Positions 19,014-28,900 of a stretch of 64,000 nucleotides of DNA are shown in pieces (position 1 is the first letter of the stretch; every line of letters begins with the position of its first letter). The translations under genes were made by a program, and so were the position numbers. The DNA is from Wolfiporia cocos (Eukaryota > Basidiomycota > Agaricomycetes > Polyporales > Phaeolaceae), in NCBI GenBank assembly GCA_029448655.1, contig JACCLO010000007.1, positions 2,294,001 through 2,358,000 of the forward strand, read 5' to 3'. The notes beneath the pieces are model-generated. The model saw only the letters and a program-made list of their open reading frames with translations. It did no database searches and had not been told where the DNA came from.

Positions 19014-20088
19014 TGTCACAGATTTTACATCTTTCCCTATTCTTCCCTATTTTATACATGTCTCTACAACTCTCTAAGCTCAAGTTCTATGACTCATGCT
19101 CTAAACCGATCACTTATCTCATCTGTAATCACAATCGTCCATCTTATCTCATCAAACGCTCATTATCTCTTGTAGCCACATACCAAGTAGATACAAACAC
19201 TCTTCACACTCTGCCGAATACCTTCACATGACCTATAGGTTCAACACCCACAGATGTCGGTGCCTCCCTTAGTCACGACACCTTGGGCATGCTTACTCAC
19301 ACCCTGAACGACACTATCACATGCTTACGACTGTCTCCCTGCTATGCACAGACCATGGTACTTTAGGGTAGGCCACATAGCACTGCTCTCGGCCATGTAT
19401 ATAAGCCGATGTCTGAGTCACTTAGGACTCAGACTAGTTCACCTCTCGACCACTGTCATATAGCCCTTAAGCTTTTGACCGATAAGCCTTGCTTCTACGC
19501 TTGAAACCCTTATCACTCGACCCCTCAGCACTCAAGCTTGATCATAAGTAAGTCTTGTGTCATTTGAACTAGTCTTTCTTTTGCCCCCAGCTGCCAGGCC
19601 CTAAGTGCGTTTTGCTACTCTTTTGGTTATTATAGGCTGGTTGTTGTGTGTCTATATATCCTAAGGCATTATATGGGTTCTGGGGGATATCATAAGCTGA
19701 TGCCTAGGCTTCTAACAGAGCCAGCACTGCACTCTGCAAAGGGGCAGTGCTGATATTCGTTGCTATGGGACCACTGCCAACCCATGGGAGATTCCCAGAC
19801 CAGCATGTTCCGAAGTGGCGGCGCTTATGGTCCAGGCATAAGGACCTGGCCTTTCCCTTAATTGGGGGACCCAGGCTCGCAATCAGTGGCAGATCTTTGG
19901 ATCAACCCAGCCTTACAGCTTGGTGCTGTGCATATCCATGATGTCCTCAGTCCGTTAGGTTGTGGCTCACCACCATGGGTGTAATACCCAATGACATACA
20001 CTCCAACCTAAGACACACACCCAGGGGAAGGGGGCTCACACAAAGGCACCTTCCTGGTCTGGGGCATCTAAGGCTGAAGAGGCCAAGA
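19014..20088 (+). mobile_element. Element G: 5' LTR, self-primer site and leader only
   Basis: The LTR spans 19014-19562 (549 bp, TGTCACAG to TGTCA) with TATATAAG at 19398-19405 and the predicted RNA start AGACTAGTTCA at 19431-19441. The primer site TGAACTAGTCT at 19565-19575 is its exact reverse complement, 2 nt inside the LTR. The leader follows, with CTGGGGGAT at 19681 and a hairpin TGGGT-GTAAT-ACCCA at 19976-19990 inside an outer TTAGGTTG/CAACCTAA stem. No gag or pol follows; the element is truncated before other debris at about 20090. Confidence 0.8.
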
Positions 20089-20463
20089 CAGGTCTGAGGT
20101 TTGCTCAAGACTGTCGGCCGTATATATAACTATACTATTTGTACATGTTATGGTGTGCGGCCCACAGGGTGTTGGCACTGACCTACTACTCTAAGTGCTA
20201 CATGGCCTGTAATGGCATTGGGGGCACTGGTACAGCTAGGGGGTGCTGGATGTCCATGGCAATGTAGTGGGTTCATCCCGGATTGGTGGTTCTCATCGAT
20301 CGGGGGTTCGCTGTTGATGGTGGGGTTCTAAGTCCATGTCCGAGGTTCTAGCAGTCCAAGTTCCCATGGAGTGGTACTGAGGAGTGGCCATTGCCGAGGA
20401 ACGTGGACTGGCCGGTAATGGTCGTAAGTGATGTAGGGTGATCAAGCATGATCGGCTGTGATC
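20089..20463. other. Unassigned sequence, possibly LTR debris
   Basis: It contains TATATATA near 20120 and AT-rich flanks like an LTR promoter read from the minus strand, but no LTR end or duplication could be fixed. Confidence 0.3.
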
Positions 20464-21008
20464 TGTCACAGATTTATCTGGGACTAGCATTTTTCCGCTA
20501 TTTTTAGCAATTCATCTGGGATTTATACGTCTACCTACAAGTTATCCAGGACTTATCCCATATTGCCACATGAACGCTTGGCTCACACTAAGCTCACCCT
20601 TAGCCCACGCTTTGGGTCATGATAAAGGTCATGATAGAGCTCGCGGTTAAGCTTGTGATAGAGCTTGCAGTTAGGCTTGCAATAAGAGCTCGTGGTCATG
20701 CCCTAGCTACCGTCTTTAGTAATGAGACTAGGGGTAGCCAATGACCAGGTGCCTCGCCTTTGTCAGCACGGATCCTGCCCAATGGCGGATCACCTTCAAG
20801 ATCCGGCCTTCCAGCTTTCACGTATACCCGGGCTGGGCCTGTATTCACATGTCCGCTACATAGTGGAACCATACACTCTCTCTTTTACGATTGGCTCGGC
20901 CATTACCAGCGAGTCATGGCCTTTGTAGATAGCGTTACGATTATGCTTCCACCCTTAGGGTTCAAGCCCACGTTCCTTCTTAGGTATGTACTATACAGTA
21001 GCACATGA
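20464..21008 (+). mobile_element. Truncated F-family LTR
   Basis: It starts TGTCACAG at 20464 and follows the F-family LTR (compare the minus-strand copies at 32002-33095 and 34173-35263) as far as AGCACATGACCC. It then breaks directly into element B pol at 21009, so the promoter half and 3' end are missing. No target duplication brackets it. Confidence 0.75.
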
Positions 21009-21863
21009 CCCTCTTCATGATCTGGTCTCCTGGACAGAGGATCCGCTGTAAGCATTGTCTTTCCTGGTTTATGGAGCATGGCGAAGTTAAACCTTGACAG
21101 GTATAATGCCCATCTCGCTTGTCTTTGTGTCAGCTTCTGTGCCGTCTTGAAATAGGTCAGGTTTAGGTGATCCAACCATATTTCGAATTTCTTCGGGTGT
21201 CCTTCCAGGTAATGTCGCCATTCTTCAAGAGCGCGAATGATTGCAAGCATTTCCTTATTGTAGATTTCGTAATTTCTTTCAGGAGGTGTCATTTCTGCTG
21301 AGTAGTATGCACATGGGTGCCATTTCTGGTCTTCCGGTGACCACTGTGACAGAACCACTCCTGTTGCGAAATCAGATGCATCCGCTTCAATGTGGAATTT
21401 CTGGACTTTGTTGGGTATTCTTAAGATGGGGGCCATTGTGAAGGCCATTTTCAGCTGTTGGAAAGCATCTTCCTGTTCTTTGTCCCAGTGCCAGTTTTCA
21501 GTTTTCTTCGTTAGCGAGGTCAGAGGCTTCACTATTTTTGAGAAGTCCCTGATGAATCATCAATAGAAGTTTGCAAAGCCTAGGAAGGCTTGTACTTCCT
21601 TCACCTTGGTTGGCTGTGGCCAGTTAAGGACTCCACCTAATTTCGAAGGATCCATTTGGATTCGTCCTTTCGAAATTATCATTCCGACGTATTCAATGCT
21701 TTTCTGTTCAAAGGAGCATTTCTTGGGCTTGGCGTACAAGTCATTATCCTGGAGCCTTTTCAGGACTGCCTTGGTGAGTTGACGATGTTCCGCTAAGTCG
21801 TTACCAAAAATGAGTATGTCATCAAGATAGACGATCACTTTTCCTGTCATGATGAAGTCCTTG

Positions 21864-22613
21864 TGTCACGGATTTATCCGGGGTGTCCCCTCATATTTTT
21901 ACTACTCAGAATAAAAGCCGTGCACCGGTTGTACTATTGACCTACAGCACTCAGCACATCAGCCTCTACCACACCCCAGTCCCTGGAAGGCGGTAGCAGA
22001 TTATCGGATCACGTGACCTACTCAATTGAGATCACGTGATCTACTAACTTTCTAGATTAGATAGTGGGACTAGTTGGTCGTCAACGGCCTCCTGAACAAT
22101 GATGTCACCTCCTCAAAATACAGTAGTGACATCATCTCAACTCTAGACCATTACTGGTCTAGAATATGACTTCATGGGTTATTCTTAGTGCGGCCCGCTT
22201 ACCATACAGGTATTACATAGCGGCCCGCTGACTATTGACATATGACACATAAAGCCATTTTACTAAGTTGGCGCCTACATTACTGTGGCGCCATCATAAC
22301 ACAGAGGTGCCGCCATTACTGGCATTATGGCACTATACCATGCGCACAGACCTCTACTTTAGGGTTACACCTATTGACTAGTAGATTAGGGTCTTGCATG
22401 TATATAAGCAGTAGGTCTAAGCACCCTGAAAGGCCTTAGACTTAGCAATCTAAGAAGTACAGACAAAATGCTTTGGCGGTGATTCCCCATCCTTTCCTCC
22501 TGAAGACTCACCTCTTGCTGTTTGACATGCGCCCCACTGGCTTATAGCCCTTTATTTTGGGCTCCCCTTTGGATTCTGCACTGGCAGCCTGAGATGTCAC
22601 TAGGATTGTGACA
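21864..22613 (+). mobile_element. Solo LTR, 750 bp, in element B RT
   Basis: TGTCAC...GTGACA ends, with target duplication CCTTG at 21859-21863 and 22614-22618. TATATAAG near 22400 sets the plus orientation. Same family as 53326-54032 (both start TGTCACGG and end GGATTGTGACA). Confidence 0.92.
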
Positions 22614-23126
22614 CCTTGAGGACGTCGTTCATCATTGCTTGGAAAGTGCCTGGCGCATTCTTGAAACTGAAGTACATTACGGTGGCCTCATATAACCCTT
22701 GCTTGGTGATGAAGGCTGTTTTCCATTCATCGCCTTCCCATATCTGGACGTTGTTGTATCCCCAGCGCAAGTCTATTTTGGTGAATATAGACGCTGACGA
22801 TAATTGGTCAACTAGGTCGGATATCTTTGGGATCGGGTATTTGTTGTCCACCATGATGTCATTTAGCTTTCGGTAATAAATTACCATGTGTAGTGTTCCA
22901 TCTTTCTTGGCTACGAAAAATACTGGGCTAGCTAAGGGTGACAGGGAGTCACGGATATATCCTTTCTGCTTCTCTTCCGCTATCCATTCTCGAAGAGAGT
23001 TTTCTTCCTTTGGTGCGAGTGAATATGGTTTGGCCGGTGTTGGCGTTTGTGCCCCTTCCTTAAAGTCGATCGCATGATCGTAAGGTTTACGTGTGGGGAG
23101 TCTCTCAGAAGCTTTCTGAGAGAATA

Positions 23127-23578
23127 TGACACAAACCTAGACTTAATACTCACTATCTGACTTGAGGGGTCGAGGTAGAGGTGTTTGAGTAATAAGAGTA
23201 AGTGGAGAGGTAGCTTGTTAGGCTGAAGTACTCTGTTATCGAGGAGAACAGAACTGAGGTGTTACGCTCAGGCTGTTCCAGTATATATACATGTGCAAAT
23301 GGACCCCTAATACTACTAGGACCTATGGTACTATGGTATGAGTAAGGCGGCACATGATCTATCTAGGTGACTACGTTGCTATGACTAACGTTGAGTCAGC
23401 GGTCACGGGCTGGCTCGACGTGCATGTGATTCTGGTGCGTGGAACCTGCTAGAAGGTTCCATCATGTTCTAAGCGCTTGGTCACGTGATGTGTTCTGATA
23501 CGCTATCTACGCTATTGACAGTAATACTGAAGTATAAATTCGGGAAAAATAGGTAAAAATATGGAAAAATCTGTGACA
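23127..23578 (-). mobile_element. Solo LTR X, 452 bp, in element B
   Basis: Ends TGACAC...CTGTGACA. Target duplication GAATA at 23122-23126; the right copy is split by LTR Y (GAAT at 23579-23582, final A at 24086). The TATATATA read on the minus strand near 23284 gives the orientation. Confidence 0.88.
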
Positions 23579-23582
23579 GAAT

Positions 23583-24080
23583 TGTCACAAATCTCACTTT
23601 GTGACTGCTCTGCCTCAACACTAACACCCATATCCTAACTCCCAATGCCTAACTAGTCATCCCAGAGGTGGACAAGGCCTCATGTCGGGTTCACATAGAG
23701 AGACAAGGGGCTAAGTAGCGGAGTCGTCGCACAAGAGGTAGTAGAGTGGTGTAAGACTTGGATTAACCCATGAGATACAATGAGAAGTACGAGGAGAATG
23801 CCTCAGACTCTCTGGCTTATATACATGTAAGCGAGCATTTGCTATCAAGGCTACCCTAAAGCGACGTGGCCTGTGCGCACGCGCCTACCAAAGCGCTAAG
23901 CTAAACTCTAAACTGCTTACATAATACATCACGTGACTGAGCGGGGATCTTATCTATGTTTCTGGATACGCGCCGGATCTTATCTAAATGGTCACATGAG
24001 CTTGGAGTGCGTACCACACTGTAACGTCCCTCAACGTTCCACGACGCCCCCTTAGGGCTTATAGGACCGTTTTCGTGACA
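23583..24080 (-). mobile_element. Solo LTR Y, 498 bp, inserted at the edge of LTR X
   Basis: Ends TGTCAC...GTGACA, with target duplication AGAAT at 23578-23582 and 24081-24085. The left copy uses the last base of LTR X, so Y came after X. Related to the LTR at 56371-56823. Confidence 0.88.
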
Positions 24081-25087
24081 AGAATACTGTTGGACCAAAT
24101 TCCCAATATTCCTTGAGGACCAGTTGCTTCCACTTTCAGTTGCTGCTTCTGGTCTACCTTGGTGGATTTCCCCTACCATTCCAATGAGGAGTATCAATTC
24201 CTCATCAGGGTTCCAATCCATTTGATGAATGGATCATCTGGGTCTCCGTCTCCAATCGCGTCTAGCGCAGAGTCCCATATGTTGCGTTGTTGTGTTTCTT
24301 CCATTTCCTCTGCAACGACTTCTTCTTCAGAGGACGGGTTTTCTTTAGCGTTGGATTCTGCAGTTTCCGATCAATATTCCATTCTTCCGGTGACCCAATC
24401 GAATTTCAGGTTGTGTTTCTGCAACCAATCATATCCCAGGATAATATCTAGGTTATGGATTTTCATTACGGTAAGGTGTATCTTTTCCTTATGTGTTCCG
24501 TACTGCATAAATCCTTTAACCGTTTTGTCAATTAATCCATTCTTATTGTAGGTTCCATCTGCATTATGGATTCAGAATGGGTCTCGTTTATCATGGGTAA
24601 CTAGACCATGTTTTTCAACAAAGTCTGAGTTGATGACCAATAGCGTTGCACCAGAGTCGATCAACGCTAAACCTTGCACTTTCTGCCCGTAGACCCACAA
24701 GTCGACCCAAATTTGGAAGGATTGAGACTTGTCATGCGCATTGTTCTCGTAAAAATTGTATAAGGTGAAACTATCATTTACAGAGGGGTCTACAGATTGA
24801 GCAGTGATACTAGTACACAGCACACATGGGCAAGGGTTCACATGTGCTGAAGGGGAAAACCTGGCGCATTTTCAGGGCGTGGCGGGGTTTGTTGGATGAG
24901 CGACGTCCAGGGAATATACTTTGTCCCCCACGTAGGCGGAGTTCCTATGGGGGTTGCTTCAGCGGGTGTGCTAGTTGCCGGGCCAGATTCCACGATTTCT
25001 TCGATGCGCACGGAGGACTGAGTGGAGGACTTTCTCGGAGATTCATTGTTGGGGATCCACATCTCCGTGGTGGTCACCTTGATGAAC

Positions 25088-25928
25088 TGTTACGGGTCGA
25101 ATACCCGTTCGTATATTCGAGTCGCGAATATAAATCGTTCTTCTGCACGTAGGCACGCAGCCGTGTGCAAGGCAAATACTCGTTAGATGCCTTCGGGTCC
25201 TAAGTGAAGTCCTTAGGAGATCGGTGTTACGGGTCGAATACCTGTTCGTATATTCGAGTCGCGAATATAAATCGTTCTTCTGCACGTAGGCACACAGCCG
25301 TGTGCAAGGCAAATACTCGTTAGATGCCTTCGGGTCCTAAGTGAAGTCCTTAGGAGATCGGTTAATATCCAATACGCGTTAGAGGATATAATCTGTTCAA
25401 GTGCGAGTCGAATAGAATATAAGACTCGCCTAAGTCCGAGAAGTCAGTGTGCACTTCGAGGACTTAGTCGTTCGATTGCTCGAGTGAAAAATACTGAGCG
25501 TAGTTTCCTACGTTTGAGAACGAGTATAAGACTTCTTGTTTATACAACAAGGTCGAGCTGAAGAGCCTCGGCAGTAAGTACATGAGTTTATATACTACGT
25601 TGGGTTTTAGGGGTCAAGCCCGTCCCAGATGTCACCGATACTATCTACGCTATAGTACCAAACGTTTGATATGTAGTGATATACCTGAGACGATAGATAG
25701 GAATGATGGTGGTTGAACACCATCTATCAGCTAATAAATGATGAACACAAAATGGTGGCAGAGTTGGATCTGCCAAAGATGAAACGCGCCCTATAGACTA
25801 GTACAACCGGGGATGCGCCCAGTAGAGTCACGAGTAGCCAGGGGAGTTGGTTGCGCAACAAGTCCCTGTATCTTATTCGTCCAATGGTGAGTTCTGTCGA
25901 TAGTCGAAAAATTAAGATAACTGTAACA
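25088..25928 (-). repeat. Element C 3' LTR with internal 137-bp duplication
   Basis: 841 bp. The first 137 bp (25088-25224) are repeated almost exactly at 25225-25361, including the TGTTACGGG terminus. The 5' LTR has the same duplication, so it predates the insertion. On the minus strand this is the 3' end of the LTR. Confidence 0.93.
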
Positions 25929-25950
25929 TCAGCCCCTCCCTAGACATTCG
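25929..25950 (-). promoter_or_regulatory. Element C polypurine tract
   Basis: On the minus strand the purine run GGGAGGGG ends a few bases before the 3' LTR (TGTTACAG). It differs from the GGGGGTAA tract of the A/D/F group. Confidence 0.7.
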
Positions 25951-28900
25951 TCGGCCTCGACGAATTTTCCAAGTTCCTCTCCTCAGAGTGCCTCAGCGTC
26001 CTGTTCGTTGTATATGTCGCCGTTCCCGCTGAGAGACGGGGTCGTAGGAGTTCGCCATACGAAGTGTTGGCGACATTCATTCTGTCGATGACCTGGTTGA
26101 TTGAGTCCACAAGTTCTGCAAATATAGTCGGGGCAGTCGAGGATCCAGTGACTAGCGGATCCGCACTGCCGACAGGGTTGTTCAGGCGAGGGCCTCGCTG
26201 GTACCCGTAGGGAAGGGATATCTCTGAGATATTCGTTGTGTCTGTATCTCCAGTGGTGAGCGGCGCGGTGGAGGTTCCGTTGCGCCCACGTGGGTAAGGA
26301 GGCGGTGTCTCGTTCGTGCTCCCTCGCACCTCGCTCAAACTCCTCGCGGGTAATGCTCTGCACCGATGGAGATCGTCGAATAGGCGGCGTGCTATTCGCT
26401 CTTCGCTGTCGTCCTGGGGTAGCCCTAGGGCTCGTCGGGCGTGCAGGTGGTTCACGTCTCCCGTTGCCTCCCATACCAGGAATACGTGGCGTCGGGTCTC
26501 TAACTCCTGTTCGGCGGGCCCTCTGAGTCTCGGTAGGCAGTGGAAATAATACTCTATCGCCCTCCATAAAATTAAACGGCCTTGCAACTCGGCGCCGTTC
26601 GTCGGTGGTGAAAAAGCGGGCGGGTCGTGGTACATATTCGGGTCGGTTGGGAGTAGCGTGCTCGCGATCCTCGAAGTCGTTGAGCGCGTGTCGTAGTCGG
26701 GCCGTCGTGGTGGCGGCCAGTCGGTCGATAAGTCTGTCGGTGAGTAACTCGAGTCCCTCTCTCTGCGCTCTGATCTGCCCCTCCATTCGGACGAGGTCCT
26801 CGGTGATATTCTGGTACGAGCTGTAGACGTGGGTGAGATCCTGTGCGATGTCAAAGAGGGCCGTCCAGCCATCGGCTCGGCCAGCAAAGGGTCCCTCGGC
26901 CCTGTACCAGAGGAGGGCGTGTCTGATCTGTAGGTGTTGGGGGGAGTACCTCCTCTGTGGCGTACCTCTCGGTCGTCCTTCCCTATGACCCGCATCGCTG
27001 TGAGGGGTCGGAGCGCGGCGAGGGAGTTGGTGGCGAGTCGTCGACATACTATTACTGTTCGGTTTTCGAGTGTTGGGGCTGTCCTGACTCTCGTCCTGTG
27101 GTAGTCTTTTATCATCTCCTTGGAGTGTTCCAGATTTCCCTCGTCTTCCCATGAGTTGTCGGCTGTAGCATAGCCTTTCCACTTGACAAAGTACTGATGC
27201 TTCTTTCCTCGCCATCTGTCAGCCAAGATAGCTTCGACTTCGTATTCCTCCTGTCCCTTGATGATATCAGGTGGCGGCCGTAGGTAATTGGGTCCGTGCA
27301 CCCTTGTTTCTTTGAATGGTTTTAGTACGGCAGCGTGGAATACCGGATGAATTTTCCAGTTCGCCGGTAACTGCAACCGGTATGTCGTGGGTCCCATCTT
27401 TTCTGTGATGGTGAAGGGTCCTTCCCTTTTTGGTGCTAGCTTGTTAGATTCGTAGGGGATGGTTAGGTTCTTTGCGTCGAGCCAAACCTTGTCTCCTTTC
27501 TCGAGCTTCGGTAATTCTCGGAGGAAACGTCCCGCCATTCTTTTCTGAGCTAGTTTGTGCGCGATTAATGCCATCTTTCGCGCCTCCTTGATCTTTTTGA
27601 TCCTGTCGACTGCTGCCGGGACGTTTCCTACCCTGTCGTAGTCTGGGAATCCCCTTGGAATATAACCCAAGATTATTTCAAGGGGCGCAGGTCGGTTTTC
27701 GGTTCGCTTGGTGTTGTGCGCAAATTCGACATCAGGTAGTCGTTGTACCCATTGGAAAGGGTCGTTCATGCAATAGATACGAAGGTACACTTCGATCTGT
27801 TGATTCATTCTTTCCGTTTGTCCGTCGGTCTGTGGATGGTATGCCGTACTCATCGCAGATTCCGCTCCCTGCAGCTTGCATAATTCCTTGAACAGTTTCG
27901 ATGCGAACTGCGGTCCCCTGTCTGAAATGATCTTTCGGGGAATGCCGTATTGTGAGTATATCTTTCGATGGAATATTTCTGCGGCCCCTTCGCTCGTGAT
28001 TGTTTTGTCGCATGGGGTGAGAGAGATGGCCTTGGATAGGCCATGGTCGACGATCACCATCATGGAGTCATACTTTCCGACTCTTGGCAGGTCGGTGACA
28101 AAATCAACCGAGCACTGTGAGAATGGGAGGGCGTCCTCTCGTGTCGGTATTGGTTGTAAAGGGGGTTTTAGCGGGTTTCTATCAGGTTTCATCTGTTGAC
28201 AGATTGCACAGCCCCGGACATATTCCGCTATCATTGTTCTCATGTCGGGCCACCAGAAATGGGTCGTAACCTGTATCGTCGTACCCCAGATCCCAGGGTG
28301 TCCAGCCGGGATCGAGTCGTGGTATTTTGAGATGACGTCCCGTCGAAGACCCTCATCTTTTGGCACGTACATCCTGCCTTTGTAGAGCAATATTCCGTCT
28401 GTTTGCTGCCAATCATCTGCGACGGTTTTCGTGGGGAACTCGTCCGTGCCTCCTAGGGCGCGGATCGCCTGTTCCACAGATTCATCTTGATTGTTGGCGC
28501 TTTTGATTCGATCAATGATCGGGATCTGGATCGCATGGACTACGAGCTCGTCTGGAATCATGGTTATTCCCTCGTTGTCTTCGTTACTTTCGTCAAGGTG
28601 ATACAGCCTAGAAAGTGTGTCGGCCATGACCAGTTTTCTTCCGGGGACGTGTTGTAATTTCAGGTCGAATTGCGAAAGGAATAGGTGCCATCTCGCTTGT
28701 CGCCGATTTAGGCGCTGTGCGCTTCTCCAGTACGTCAAGTTCTGATGATCGCTTCGGATCAAGATCCGATGCAGTGCTCCTTCTAACAGGTGCCGCCATT
28801 CTTCTAGTGCTCGGACTATTCCGGGTAGTTCGCGATCGTAGATTTCGTAGTTCCGTTCTGTGGATGTCAGGGATTGTGAGAGATATCCCACTGGCCGTTC

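Larger units (their letters stand above)
21009..25087 (-). pseudogene. Element B pol (protease to RNase H) and Gag C-terminus, broken by three LTRs
   Basis: Read on the minus strand and skipping the inserted LTRs, this is a Ty3/gypsy pol of the A/D/E lineage. Gag C-terminus: 25077-24838. Protease: LALIDSGAT (~24640-24660). RT N-terminal half: 23121-22619, including DLRWGYNNV. RT C-terminal half: YLDDILIFGND (~21820). RNase H: IEADASDFATGVVLSQ, down to DPLSRRPDHEEG at 21009-21060. LTRs at 23583-24080, 23127-23578 and 21864-22613 interrupt it, and coding sense is restored in each case when the LTR and one duplication are ignored. Several in-frame stops and a shift near 24150-24230 kill it. Integrase, chromodomain and dUTPase are missing, because the sequence breaks at 21009 into a foreign LTR. 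Upstream gag lies beyond element C at 40971-41867. Confidence 0.88.

Noticed and set aside
25940..27000. C-terminal ~420 residues of the long pol frame of element C as a real protein extension
   Set aside because: The sequence is Ser/Arg/Pro-rich with no domain, and the overlapping frame has two good zinc knuckles. I treat the open frame as a by-product of composition.
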